DNA of 64,000 nt, taken from Oncomelania hupensis (taxonomy: Eukaryota; Mollusca; Gastropoda; Littorinimorpha; Pomatiopsidae). The notes beneath the pieces were generated by a model, which worked only from the letters and a program-made list of their open reading frames with translations, made no database searches and had not been told where the DNA came from. Of this stretch, positions 49,101-59,980 are shown one piece after another. Positions within the stretch are counted from its first letter, which is position 1. Each line of letters starts with the position of its first letter. Position numbers and translations under genes: made by a program. The stretch spans positions 24,708,887 through 24,772,886 of the forward strand of contig CM072525.1 of the NCBI GenBank assembly GCA_036898135.1. The letters are read 5' to 3'.

Positions 49101-49362
49101 ATGTTGCGTCATTATGAACGTCAGTAACTCTCATGAAACTTTAATACAGTAATCTCCCTTGAAACTTTATTATAAGCGGCAGCAAAACTCGCCAGGGGCC
49201 TTAGAAAACACTTTATTATAAGCGGACTTTACTATATTTTTTTATTATATCCGATTTTTAAAAACAGAGACAAAGAAGAGTTTTGGTCGGGACCAAGACT
49301 GGACTTTACTAAAACCGAATATTTACTTTATCCGGCCTTTATTATATCCGAAGTTCACTGTA

Positions 49363-50354
49363 TAGCATGTTTCATGTTGCTGTACTTTGTATGATTGCCG
49401 TGTGTGGGAGATCCGTGTAGGTGTAGCAGTTGTTGGTTATTCGCTGTTATTCATTTTATTGATAGTCACAATTTGCAATAAATAATTGGTTAATGTGTTC
49501 TGAAGTTAGTAGACTGTCTCAATAAAAAAATTTGGAAGAAACAAATTCAGTGTGTGTGTGTCTTTTTTTTCTTTGTTTTTTGTTGTTTAAATAATATTTA
49601 TGTTCAGTATATTCTGCCTCACTTAATCATTATAGAGTTCCCCCCCCCCCCCCCACATATCTGAATAGTCTATCTATACACACATACTCAAGCCCTCGCT
49701 TACACACGTGCGCACACACACGTCCACATACACACGCGCAGATTTAAATTGTTACGCATACAATCAATTAGTAGAGGTTATGAGTCAAGACGTTAAATAT
49801 TCAAGTGAGCATAAATAAATAGATGACATAGATGATAGACAGCTTTAAGCGCAGCAGCAAAAATTGCACGAGTCTGTAGATCTAGTTCGAAGCAGACGAC
49901 GGGGATAGATTTGTGTGTTAATAATGACAGTGGATTGACTCGAATATTTCGGTAACAGACATGGGAAATCGAAATACCTATGACAGATTCGATGGGATGA
50001 GTTCTATTTTGACTTCTGCTGTACTTTGTGCAAGTAAAGAGATTTCTTTTTCTTCATTAAAATAATTCATTCTTTGTAGCATTCAGGCTTTCCATTTATG
50101 CTAATACAGTAATGAGCGCACTATGCTAACGTCAAAGAATTATTTTTTTGTCTGGCGTGATTTGTGTGTGTGTGTGCATGCTCGCAAGCGAGCGAATGGT
50201 TCTGTGTGTGTGTATATGTGCGTCAATTTTATTTTATGACTCCGCGTGAGATGCACAATAATGCAACATTTTGACAGAAGCCTATTTGAATGTTCTTATT
50301 TTATTACTTTTAAACTAAGGAATAACATATAAAGGTAATATAGGTAACAACATA
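49363..50354. other. No gene recognised between DNA transposons
   Basis: Short TG/CA repeats and a C-run near 49637-49654. No coding signal. Confidence 0.5.
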
Positions 50355-50718
50355 TACTACTCAAAATAATTGAAGGGCCACTCTCATATTTCATTTAGTT
50401 TAATTATTTTTTGCTGCTATCAATAATATCGCTTATATTGCTTATTTCAAAACTTATCCTGTACAGTAACATTCAAGACAATCTTATTCTGACAAGTAAT
50501 CACATGTGTGAGTTTTGAACGTTCTGCACTGAGTTGAAAAACAAACCCAATTTTTACCAAAAAAATGACCCTAATTTACTGTTGTCTTGCTAATAAAGCA
50601 AAATTTTCAACATTAAAAAGTGATTTGCACGCGAAAGGCTTGCATTTTGTGAGTTTAGTTCAACAATCGGCGCTTTTTTCTGGGTATAAATGGCAGCGCT
50701 TTTGCTGCTTTTCTAACC

Positions 50719-51746
50719 ATGTCCCCAAGGCGACGATTGACTGATGCGGATAGAGGCAGAGCTATTGCATGGCTTCAGGAAGGGGTGGGGGTGAGAGAAG
50801 TTGGCAGGCGGCTGGGAGTGTCCCACTCCGTTGTCCAAAGGCTGCGGGAGCGCTTTAACAACACTGGAAGCGTCCAAGAACCAAGAAGGTCCGGACGCCC
50901 CGCGTTACCACTGCAAGACAAGACCATTTCATCACCCTGTCAGCTCTTAGGATGAGGTCCGTTACAGCAAACACCATCAGAAGACAGCTTCACGCAGCCA
51001 GCAATGTTAACGTCAGCGACCAGACAATTCGCAACCGTCTACACGAGGCAAACCTGCGATCAAGACGACCAGCAGTACGGCGTTTGCTCACCCCAGCTCA
51101 CCGCGCATCGCGTTTGGCCTGGGCTCGGCGTCATTTGGTGTGGACTAGGCAACATTGGTCAAGGGTGCTCTTTACAGACGAGTCTCAGTTATCCTTGTCT
51201 TTCAACGACCGTCGAGTGAATGTTTGGAGGCGTCCATGGGAGCATTTTGCTGATGCGACGGTGCGCGAGCATGACAGCTTAGGTGGTGGATCTGTCATGA
51301 TGTGGGGTGGCTTCGCATTAAACTTGAAGACACCCCTGCTCCAAATTCATGGCAACTTAAACGGTATTGGCTACAGGGATGACGTCCTACAACCTAGGGT
51401 TCTCCCAGCTCTGCGGGCCATTGGGGAAGGTGCCATACTACAGGACGATAATGCCAGACCTCACAGAGCGCGTATCGTCAATGACTTCCTGGAACAACAG
51501 CACGTCATAAGGATGGATTGGCCGGCTCGATCACCCGATTTGAACCCCCATAGAACATCTGTGGGATGTCTTGGGTCGAAAGACACGGGCAAACCTCCCT
51601 CTAGAAGCTAACTTTGAAGTTCTGGCCCAAGTTCTCCAGCAAGAGTGGTTGGCCATCCCAGGAAACATCCTTCATAACCTGATACGGTCCATGAGACAAC
51701 GATGCCAAGACTGCATAGATGCAAACGGTGGCCACACCCGATACTG
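50719..51746 (+). pseudogene. Tc1-like transposase, two frameshifts
   Basis: N-terminal paired-type HTH (RAIAWLQEGVGVREVGRRLG and VVQRLRERF) in 50719-50955, a frame change near 50935, then the DDE domain 50952-51600: first D in LFTDESQL, second D in ILQDDNARPHRA, then PARSPDLNP. A second frame change near 51546 moves the E of the DDE triad (IEHLWD) and the C-terminus (ending HTRY, stop near 51746) out of frame. The protein would cut and paste the element; this copy cannot. Confidence 0.9.
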
Positions 51747-51784
51747 ACTCTATAGATTTTTGGTTTCTAAAGTTTTGATTTTGT

Positions 51785-51785
51785 A

Positions 51786-51834
<49 letters not shown>

Positions 51835-52205
51835 TAGGATGCTATGTACGCGCCTTTCCCCAAGGCTCAAAGCGCGGCGATCTATACCAACATATACGCT
51901 CACCTGTCTCATTTACCCTCACACACACCAAATACACATACATCACTCAAACAGGTGGTGTAAAGGCAGGGAGATCGCTATTAGAAGACGGAAGAAAATC
52001 GAATTTTTATTTTTTTAATTTTTATATTGACTGCATCCTGTACCATTATTGAAGGGAGGGAGGAAACCGGAGTGCCCGGAGAAAACCCTCGGTGACCTCA
52101 ATAGTCTCGTACCTAAGTCACATACGTTCGCCCCTTGCGGGAATCGAACCCGCGACATTCGGCATAGGAAACCGGCGACTTATCCATTGCGCCACGAGGC
52201 CACCC
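51785..52205 (-). repeat. SINE family S1, full length with (ATT)n tail
   Basis: On the minus strand: head near 52205-52130 with B-box GGTTCGATTCC, core near 52090-52055, CAATAATGG, body, then CGCGTACATAGCATCC and an (ATT)n tail at 51832-51787. Inserted in the Tc1-like element. Confidence 0.92.
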
Positions 52206-52393
52206 CAAATGAGAAGTATGTCCAGTTAAATTGAATTTACTCGAATTTTAAGTGACTGATGTCTCAAATCTTTTTTGTTATTGATGCAGAAATGATTGCA
52301 ATAAAATATGATGAACTAATAAATTGAATTCGTGTTTCTGATTTAAAGAGAGACCCATATGTCCAAGTGGCCTTTGTATTATTTTGAGTAGTA

Positions 52394-53089
52394 TATATGA
52401 ACAAATAAATAATCAAATAAATAAATGAATTAATAAAAGTTAATTATAATGATAAATATAAGAATGGTGAAGAAATTATTAAACTTAAAAAGTAATAGGC
52501 CTACTAGATCTAACAAGAGGATTTAAATAAAAAATAGAATACTAGATCTAACATGACAATTTAAATTTTTAAAAATATGAAGAAAGAAAGAAAAATTAAT
52601 AATTATACTCAATTTTTTGTTACAATACAGTTATAATAAACAAACTAAATCTACAAGTATATTAGTGTAATTCATAACCTTTGAATCAATTATTGTCATG
52701 CTCATGATACAATATACAAGATAACTTTTACTATGACAAGTCACGACTCATTTTCAACAAAGAGTCCTAGGCCAAAGGATTAAGGCTTGCGGTGTTCATT
52801 TGATATTGATGATTATGAATCTAAACGTCGTCATTGGTGTTGATGATGGTTTGGGTGATGTTGATGTTGTCGTCATTGTCATCAACATCGCCACTATCTC
52901 CAGTTTTATAACTGTAATTATCATCATCACCATCCACATCATAACCATCATCATCGTCATCAGCATTAATATCATATGTTCTGGTTTCTCATCATCATCA
53001 TCATCATCATTATCATCATCATCATCATCACCATCACACAGAATGCCAACACAAAGCGCGGCGATCTCTTCAGCTCGCTATTACAGAAG
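52394..53089. other. AT-rich, no gene recognised
   Basis: Holds ATC-rich low-complexity sequence at 52905-53037. No coding signal. Confidence 0.5.
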
Positions 53090-53522
53090 GCGGATTTAAT
53101 GTATATATTGTCGAAAGACAGATACTAGAGATAGAGTCACTCAAAACACAGCCCGTGTGTTGTGCTCCATATTGGAAAACTGTTTTTTATTTCTGTTATC
53201 TGTAGAGTATTGCGTCAATGATCTTACGTCATAGACATGTATACGTATTTCCGGTATTACAATTGTATTTTCACTTTCGTTCTGGACATTACATTCCTCC
53301 CCAAGTTATTAGAAAAAAAAAACAATATTGAAGAAACTGCAATCAAAACCATTTCAAAATTTCAAAGAGCTGTAGAATTATTTTGTAAATGAGTTAAAGC
53401 ACAGTGTAACTACATATTTTCAATGTTATTCAAATTTGCTTATCTGTATTCTTGTCTGTCATAATTCACTCTTGTCTTCATGGAATTATCAGACTAGTGA
53501 AGTGTATAGCTATCAATATCAT

Positions 53523-54020
53523 TTAAGTTTTATAGTCTTTTAAATATGCTGGTGGACGGCGCTCTCGGGTGGGTTTCGCTGATCGGGAGTCATCTGCTCT
53601 GCTTGCTGCATTTCTCAGTGTAGGCTGTACTTGATGTCGTGTCTCTGCAGTAGTCTCAACAGATTTCAGCGGGGTGTTGGATTGAGATGGTGAAGTATGG
53701 GTCTCAGTGTTTTCTTCCTTTTCTGAATCTTCTTCTTCTTCCTCTTCTTCTTCGTCATTAGCCACGATTGGTTTGAAATGGGAGGAATTTCTTACAATGA
53801 GTTTTTTTCCTCTTCTCGCAGTGATCATGCTGCCTTTGGTTTCAGTGACGATGTATGGGTGTGGCGAGAATGGTGTGGAAGTTTTGTTCAATTTCTTCTC
53901 CTTTACCAATACATGTTCGCCTGGTTGTATGGTGCATGGTTTGGTGTGCCGTTTTGTGTCAGCGTATTCTGCCATCTTCTGTTTGCTCAGGGCATCATTG
54001 TAGAAGATGCGTGATTTCAC
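53523..54020 (-). CDS. C-terminal part of element D pol (after one frameshift)
   Basis: Continues the integrase C-terminal domain (VLVKEKKLN, HPYIVTETKGSMITARRG) with an acidic tract (about 9 E) and a basic end. It is separated from the upstream 1265-codon frame by a single frame change near 54015-54050, next to C- and A-runs, so it may be a real indel or a sequencing error. Confidence 0.8.
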   Translation of the reverse strand: MKSRIFYNDALSKQKMAEYADTKRHTKPCTIQPGEHVLVKEKKLNKTSTPFSPHPYIVTETKGSMITARRGKKLIVRNSSHFKPIVANDEEEEEEEEDSEKEENTETHTSPSQSNTPLKSVETTAETRHQVQPTLRNAASRADDSRSAKPTRERRPPAYLKDYKT

Positions 54021-57000
54021 AGTTGTAGGGTTTGGGTTTTGGGGAAAAGGGGGGGTTGGGCAGGCCGATATGCATTTTTCTGCCTGTCAGAGCTTCGTAT
54101 GGAGATATGCCAGTGGAACTGTGGGGTGTTCCTCGATAGTGTCTCAGGAATGTGGGGAGTTGTATTTTCCAGTTCAGATTGGCGGCACATGACGCTCTGA
54201 CGTGTTTGTTTAGGGTGGACATGAAGCGTTCAGCCTCGCCGTTGGCTTCAGGCCACAGCGGAGTCACTTTCCGATGTTTGATGTTGTGTTCTGCCGCAAA
54301 CTGTCGAAATTCATCTCCACTGAAAGGTGGACCATTGTCCGTCTTGATGATTTCGGGAAGGCCATGTCGAGCAAAGATTGAGTCTAGATGTGGTATTACG
54401 ACTCTCGCAGATGTGCTGGAGATGACTTCCACTTCCGGAAATCGAGAGTGTTCATCGATGACAACCATAACATAGTCTCCACTTGGAAACGGTCCAGCAA
54501 AATCAATGGCAAGTGCCTTCCATGGTTGGGATGGGAGAGGAGTAGTGATGATCGGTTCTCGTGTCTTGGGTCCAGGGTATGACGCTTGACACGGGATGCA
54601 GGACTTGACGGTGTCTTCGACCAGCTTGTCAATGCCAGGGAACCACACTTTTTCTCTTATGCATTGTTTTGTCTTGACAATTCCTTGGTGTGACTGATGC
54701 GCAATATCAACGATCTTCTTCTGTAATGCTGTGGGGATTATCAATCGGTTTCCTCGTAGAATGAGGCCATCAAACACGGATAGTTCTTCTTTGAACTTCT
54801 CAAATTTTGATGCATCATTCCATTGACCGGTTTGGATCGCCGTCATCACCTTTTGTAGAGTTGTGTCTTTTTGAGTGGCTGACTTCACTTCTTCTGCTGA
54901 CATCGATTTTGGAATGTTGTTGTAGCTGATGTATCTCACATACTCTTCAGCTTTGTTGTCTTTCCTTGGTTTGTTTTGTGGGTGTCGGCTGAGAAAATCA
55001 GCCGGATTGAGATCGTCTTTTCCTGGTTGGTAGACCAGCTTCATCTCGTATGGCATTATCCGCAGGCGCCATCGCTCGATTCTGGCTGTTGTAGGTTTCT
55101 GACTGGTCATGATGCCAAGTAGTGGTTTGTGGTCTGTGACCAAGGTGAATGGTGCACCGAATATGTAGAGATGGAAGTGCTCGACTCCAAAAACTACCGC
55201 AAGCATTTCCCGGTCTGTCTGGCTGTATCTTGATTCCACCTCGGTGAGGGCTCTGCTCGCATAGATGACTGGTTTATCATCTTGTGTCAAGATTGCTCCA
55301 AGTCCGACCGGACTGGCGTCAACTAAGATTTTAGTTTCCTTGGCCGGGTCAAAGTATGTCATGACATGTGTGCTTGTCAGTGTTTTCTTCAGTTTGTTGA
55401 AAGCTTCTTCTTCTTCTTGTTTCCATTTCCATGGTTGGTCATTTCTCGTCAGCTTTCTCAGGGGTTCCGTCAGTGTTGCATAGCCAGGGATGAAACGGGA
55501 CATGTACTGAGTAAGTCCGAGGAAAGAACGAACTTCACTGACGTTTTTGGGAGCTTCGGCGTTGATGATCGACTTGATCTTTTCCGGATCAGCTGTGAGA
55601 CCGTTTTTTCCGAAAATGTGTCCAAAGAAAATAAGCTGATCTCTGTTAAAGAGACACTTCTCTTTGTTGAGCTTTGCTCCATGGTCTTGAAGTCGTTGAA
55701 GTGTTGCTTTCAGTGCTATGTCATGCTCTTTTTGGCTTTTTCCATGCACGATGATGTCATCGGACAAATTGCGGGCTCCAGAAATGTCACTCAACAGCTC
55801 AGATATTGTGTTTTGGAAAATTTCAGATGCTGCATTGACACCAAATAGGAGTCGCTTGTATCGTCGCAGGCCTATGTGTGTTGTGAACGTGGTGATGAAA
55901 CGACTAGATTCTTCAAGTTCAAGCTGATGATATGCATTTGTCATGTCTAATTTGCTGAAAACAGTGGAGCCATTTAGATCAGAAATCAGGTCATCCAACG
56001 TGGGCATCGGATGTTTTTCTCGTCTGATGGCTTTGTTTGGCTCACGCATATCAACACAAACACGTACTCCTCCCGTTTTCTTTGGGACAACCACGATGGG
56101 GCTGACCCATGGGGTTGGGCCGTCAATCTTCTCGATGATATCAAGCTTTTCTAGACGCTCAAGCTCATTCTCTACATCTTTGCGGATATGGAAAGGAATC
56201 CGTCGGTGTTTCTGCGTAACCGAGGGAGTAGTGTCGTCAATGTGTAGTTTGATCTGAATATCTTTTATGTGTCCCATGGCTCCATCAAATAAGCTAGGGA
56301 ATTCATCCGGGATGTTATAGTGGGTTGAAACCGCAGAAAAGGCAAACTGAATCAATCCAATTGATTGTGCTGTTTGTGCGCTCAGTAGATTGCTTGTTGT
56401 GTGTTTGTTGTTCTCAACAACGTAGAATGTGGCTTGAACATGAGTGTCCTTGAAGACAAGGTCGGTGGAGAAATGACCTTTCACTGGGAGTGGTTGTTTG
56501 GAGCCATATGCATAAATCAAAGGAGAAGGACCACGCAACCTCACCTTGGGACACACCTGTGTGAAAGTGTCACTGCTCAAAACGTTGACCGTTGCACCTG
56601 TGTCTACAAGAAATTTCACTGGAGTGTTGAATATAGAGATTTCGACGATTGGAGTTTTCTTAAATCCGAGTCCAGGTTTTGATGAAACGGTGAAAATGCT
56701 TTCATCACTAGATGCAGAAAGGTATTCTTCCTCTCGAGGGTGAAATGTAGTTTGGTTTTCATTGTTATATGAGATTTGCCTGACTTTGTTTGAAGATCGG
56801 CAAACTCTCGCAAAATGCCCTATCTTGTGACAAGCTTTGCATTCTTTTCCTCGTGCAGGACAGCCTTGTGACATGTGCCGTGTGCCACAGTTGCCGCATT
56901 CATGCTGTGTTGAACGATGTGTAGTAAACCCATGGCCTCGTGAATCACCTCTACCACTACGACCAAAACTCTTACCTTGATTGCTACTGGAACTGTCACT

Positions 57001-57792
57001 GCCTTGCGTATGATTGCCTCTGTTATGACTGAAACCTCTGCCACCTGTCAGAGAGTTGTTGTGTCGTTGAAAACCACCACCTCTTTGACCGCCTCGTCCT
57101 TTTACAGCATTAACGGATGTACCCCCGTTGTTGCCTGTATTTTCGATCTCTGCTGCTCGAATGTCTGACAGTTCGAGAGCACAAGCATCGTCCAAGATCT
57201 GTTTGAGAGTCATATTGTCTTTGAGAGCCTTGCGTCTGATGCGTGTTGAGCTACATCCTTGAATAATTTGAGACAGAAGTTCTTTCTCCACGTCTGCAAA
57301 ATCACAATTTGCTGCCAGCCGCCTGAGACGTGTGCAATATGTGCCAATGTTTTCTCCTTCCAACTGTTTCGCCTGCCTGAATTTGAATGTTTCAAACGAT
57401 GTATTTTGTTTTGGGGTGAAATAATCCGTCAAAGATTTCTTGAGGGTGTTATACTCATTGGAACGCACGTCTGGCGCAGTACCCGTTGTCACTCCATTTC
57501 CTTTTTGTGCGTCTGTGAAGGAGTCGTAGATTTCATACACCTCGTCACCGGCGTAGTGTAAGAGTAATGCTTTTTTTCGAAGGTCATTGTTGATGTCCAT
57601 GGCCAAGAGAAAATTTTCAAATTTCTCGATCCACTTTTTCCAGCGATTTCCTACTGTGTGCGAGTCAGAATGAACGTCAAAACGTTCATATGAGGGTAGA
57701 GTCGTCATCCTGAAACTTCTTTTCTTCGATCCTCGTCGCCAATTTAATGTATATATTGTCGAAAGACAGATACTAGAGATAGAGTCACTCAA
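53995..57792 (-). CDS. Gag-pol polyprotein of gypsy element D
   Basis: 1265 codons; the likely true start is the ATG near 57708 (MTTLPSYERFD), since the codons before it run through LTR and leader. Gag with two zinc-knuckle-like motifs (CGNC..., CKACHKIGHFARVC), protease DTGAT at residue 397, RT with WVSPIVVVPKK, LDMTNAYHQL and the catalytic site as LSDD (D678, D679), RNase H with VDASPVGLGA and TDHKPL, integrase with a H/C zinc motif (HQSHQG, CIPCQ), then D in AIDFAGPF, D in KTDNGPPF and E in GEAERF. The enzymes copy and insert the element. Confidence 0.95.
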   Translation of the reverse strand: MSDSISSICLSTIYTLNWRRGSKKRSFRMTTLPSYERFDVHSDSHTVGNRWKKWIEKFENFLLAMDINNDLRKKALLLHYAGDEVYEIYDSFTDAQKGNGVTTGTAPDVRSNEYNTLKKSLTDYFTPKQNTSFETFKFRQAKQLEGENIGTYCTRLRRLAANCDFADVEKELLSQIIQGCSSTRIRRKALKDNMTLKQILDDACALELSDIRAAEIENTGNNGGTSVNAVKGRGGQRGGGFQRHNNSLTGGRGFSHNRGNHTQGSDSSSSNQGKSFGRSGRGDSRGHGFTTHRSTQHECGNCGTRHMSQGCPARGKECKACHKIGHFARVCRSSNKVRQISYNNENQTTFHPREEEYLSASSDESIFTVSSKPGLGFKKTPIVEISIFNTPVKFLVDTGATVNVLSSDTFTQVCPKVRLRGPSPLIYAYGSKQPLPVKGHFSTDLVFKDTHVQATFYVVENNKHTTSNLLSAQTAQSIGLIQFAFSAVSTHYNIPDEFPSLFDGAMGHIKDIQIKLHIDDTTPSVTQKHRRIPFHIRKDVENELERLEKLDIIEKIDGPTPWVSPIVVVPKKTGGVRVCVDMREPNKAIRREKHPMPTLDDLISDLNGSTVFSKLDMTNAYHQLELEESSRFITTFTTHIGLRRYKRLLFGVNAASEIFQNTISELLSDISGARNLSDDIIVHGKSQKEHDIALKATLQRLQDHGAKLNKEKCLFNRDQLIFFGHIFGKNGLTADPEKIKSIINAEAPKNVSEVRSFLGLTQYMSRFIPGYATLTEPLRKLTRNDQPWKWKQEEEEAFNKLKKTLTSTHVMTYFDPAKETKILVDASPVGLGAILTQDDKPVIYASRALTEVESRYSQTDREMLAVVFGVEHFHLYIFGAPFTLVTDHKPLLGIMTSQKPTTARIERWRLRIMPYEMKLVYQPGKDDLNPADFLSRHPQNKPRKDNKAEEYVRYISYNNIPKSMSAEEVKSATQKDTTLQKVMTAIQTGQWNDASKFEKFKEELSVFDGLILRGNRLIIPTALQKKIVDIAHQSHQGIVKTKQCIREKVWFPGIDKLVEDTVKSCIPCQASYPGPKTREPIITTPLPSQPWKALAIDFAGPFPSGDYVMVVIDEHSRFPEVEVISSTSARVVIPHLDSIFARHGLPEIIKTDNGPPFSGDEFRQFAAEHNIKHRKVTPLWPEANGEAERFMSTLNKHVRASCAANLNWKIQLPTFLRHYRGTPHSSTGISPYEALTGRKMHIGLPNPPFSPKPKPYNCEITHLLQ

Positions 57793-57959
57793 AACACAGC
57801 CCGTGTGTTGTGCTCCATATTGGAAAACTGTTTTTTATTTCTGTTATCTGTAGAGTATTGCGTCAATGATCTTACGTCATAGACATGTATACGTATTTCC
57901 GGTATTACAATTGTATTTTCACTTTCGTTCTGGACATTACAGCGGAATAGAAATCTTTT

Positions 57960-58155
57960 TTTTTTTTTCAATTTAGACTTACCATATACCATTATTGAAG
58001 GGAGAGAGGAAACCGGAGTACACAGAGAAAACCCTCGATATCCTGAAAAGTCTTGTACCGAAAGTGACGTAAGTTCCTCTCATGCGGGATTCGATCCCGC
58101 TAACTTCGGCATAGGATACCAGCACCCTATCCACTGCGCTACCAGGCCACCCCGT
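57960..58155 (-). repeat. SINE family S1, head and core
   Basis: Minus strand: head with B-box GATCGAATCCC and core CACTCCGG-like (TGTACTCCGGTTTCCTC), ending CAATAATGG. Followed on the right by a (CAT)n tract and a block shared with 59844-59979. Confidence 0.85.
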
Positions 58156-58158
58156 CAT

Positions 58159-58290
58159 CGTCATCATCATCATCATCATCATCATCACATTCTTCTTCTT
58201 CTTCTGCTCTTTTTTTTTTTTTCTCAAACGATACATTTTATAGTCTACTTTTTGTTTAAACAGATATACGGTATCTAGCTCGGACACAGA
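58159..58290. repeat. Paralogous uninterrupted copy of the RTE target locus
   Basis: (CATCAT)n, CTTCTTCTGCTCTTTTT, CTCAAACGATA, TTTTGTTTAAACAGATATAC and GGTATCTAGCTCG occur in the same order as at 59844-59979 plus 62729-62755, where the RTE insertion splits them. Confidence 0.75.
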
Positions 58291-58756
58291 CTCATGCAGG
58301 AATCAGCACACATCAACACAGCATAACAAGTAGTACAAGCTCACTCTGAAAACTGACAATGCCTTGGACAATCATGTAATAAGGTGTCGGCAGACGCGTT
58401 CAATAACTCCTTCGCTTGATAAATTAATTAATTAATTAATAAATAGTTAGTTAAGTTACTTGAAGAGTGGATAAATCAATTGGATCTCTATATTGCAACC
58501 AGATACATTACAGTCAATTAAACTAGCAAGTCAGCAAATGTAATAAGAAAGTTAAAATTGTTAAGGGTTCCACCAGCCTTTGCAGTCGTTGGGGAGAGAG
58601 GTATTTGAGATCTCCTTTTTCAAAAGACCAGTTTTGTGAGGGCGCGGCGCCATTTACATAATGAATCAATCTAGTGGCCAATAATTGCAAACCGCCTTTT
58701 TTTTTTTTTTTTTTTTTTTTACTTTTTTACCTTCCCCCGTTTTTCTTTTATTTATT
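58291..58756. other. No gene recognised
   Basis: Contains a T-run at 58697-58720; otherwise nothing. Confidence 0.5.
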
Positions 58757-59012
58757 TATTTATTTATTTATTTAATCACTTTTTATATAGCGCTTTACCA
58801 ACTCAAGAGCCGCTCAAAGCGCTGGACGATACAGGATCTAACTCAACCCGCCCGAGACGCCCACCCGCAGCCTTTGGGCGCATGGTCGGACGCCCGGACA
58901 ACTGAGCACAATCCTGGGCAGCCAGGGATGGGGGAGAAGGACCAAGTGCATGCTGGGTGTGTTCTTGTTACCAGCACTCACCCATCTTGGACATGAGCGT
59001 CAGGATCTTTAA
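58757..59012 (-). repeat. Short interspersed repeat, second copy of the 7795-8065 family
   Basis: Minus strand shows the same ordered blocks and an AAAGCGCTATATAAA 3' signature with a TTTA-repeat (AAAT on the minus strand) tail at 58750-58775. Confidence 0.75.
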
Positions 59013-59252
59013 AGTCCGTTATGATGGAATGTATAAGAGAGAGGGAGGGGGAGAAAGAGTGGGGAGAGAGATCGAGGTTTTATTACTGTGGTGTATGATT
59101 CTTTTATACATTGTGTTCCAGGAGTATGCATTGCTTTTATGTGTGTGTGCGTGCGTGCGTGTGTGTGTTTGTGTGTGTGTGTGTATTTGTGTAGGTGGCT
59201 GTGACTGCGCTTTGAGGGAAAGGCGTAGATTTGTTTTAAAATTAAATAAACT

Positions 59253-59259
59253 GTTATTA

Positions 59260-59338
<79 letters not shown>

Positions 59339-59378
59339 AAGTATTATTATTATTTTATTATTATTATTATTATTTTTT
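59253..59378. repeat. (ATT)n microsatellite
   Basis: Long ATT tract with a short interruption near 59337. The sequence just before it (GCGCTTTGAGGGAAAGGCG) resembles a family S1 3' end, so it may have grown from a SINE tail. Confidence 0.9.
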
Positions 59379-59563
59379 AATGTGACAACAATGCAATTTC
59401 CCAAGAAAACTCATTGTCACCCTAAAAAAATTTAAAATCAAATCAAACTTCATACCCTGACCCTTTAAGTAGACCTACTACAATCCCATTGATAGAGGAC
59501 GCCATTGTTTCCCTGCTTCAGTTCACTCATTTAGACATGTCATCTTGAAAAGCGAGATTTTGG

Positions 59564-59647
59564 TATTCTGGATTCACCAATAGTTTCATTCTATTCTGGA
59601 TTCACCATTAGTTTCGTTCTATTCTGGATTCACCATTAGTTTCATTC
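59564..59647. repeat. 28-bp tandem repeat, three units
   Basis: Unit TATTCTGGATTCACCATTAG plus TTTCATTC, three copies with two substitutions. Confidence 0.9.
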
Positions 59648-59696
59648 TATGTCACTCTTACATGGTTGTTGGCTTTTGACTCACATTTATAGCATT

Positions 59697-59840
59697 GTGA
59701 CCATTATTGAAGGGAGGGAGGAAACCGGAGTACACGGAGAAAACCCTCAGTATTCTGAAATGTCTCGTACCTTAAGTCACATAAGTTGGACCCATGCGGG
59801 GTTCGCTCTCGCGACTTTCGGCATTGGACACCAGCACCCT

Positions 59841-59845
<5 letters not shown>
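59697..59845 (-). repeat. SINE family S1, head and core
   Basis: Minus strand: core with TGTACTCCGGTTTCCTCCC and a degenerate tRNA head; followed by a (CAT)n tract (59844-59914). Paralogue of the copy at 57960-58155. Confidence 0.8.
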
Positions 59846-59916
<71 letters not shown>

Positions 59917-59980
59917 TTCTTCTCCTTCTGCTCTTTTTTTTTTCTCAAACGATAAATTTTGTTTTGTTTAACCAGATATC

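Larger units (their letters stand above)
46383..49360 (-). mobile_element. Pogo/Tigger-like DNA transposon, decayed
   Basis: Ends CAGTGAACTTCGGATATA and its complement, flanked by TA (46381-46382, 49361-49362), as in pogo-type Tc1/mariner elements. Subterminal ATAACCGAA-type repeats at both ends. A helix-turn-helix remnant of transposase lies at about 48905-49100. A MITE (46691-47334) and a SINE are nested inside; it also holds (TC)n and (GA)n tracts. Confidence 0.8.
50357..52391 (+). mobile_element. Tc1-like DNA transposon with SINE in its 3' part
   Basis: Terminal inverted repeats CTACTCAAAATAAT with related interior sequence, flanked by TA on both sides. Contains a frameshifted transposase (50719-51746) and the minus-strand SINE at 51785-52205. 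Without the SINE it is about 1.6 kb, the usual size for Tc1 elements. Confidence 0.9.
53095..57941 (-). mobile_element. Gypsy LTR retrotransposon D, nearly intact
   Basis: Two 199-bp LTRs (53095-53293 and 57743-57941) that look identical by eye, flanked by the 5-bp duplication GCGGA (53090-53094, 57942-57946). Minus-strand LTR starts TGTAATGT and ends ACATTAAA, an imperfect inverted repeat with a non-canonical terminal base. Conventional gag-PR-RT-RNase H-IN order. Polypurine tract on the minus strand at 53304-53294; putative primer-binding site TTGGCGACGAGG just inside the right LTR. Confidence 0.95.

Noticed and set aside
59564..59647. Tandem units considered as a CRISPR-like array
   Set aside because: Units are directly adjacent with no spacers, only three copies, in animal DNA.
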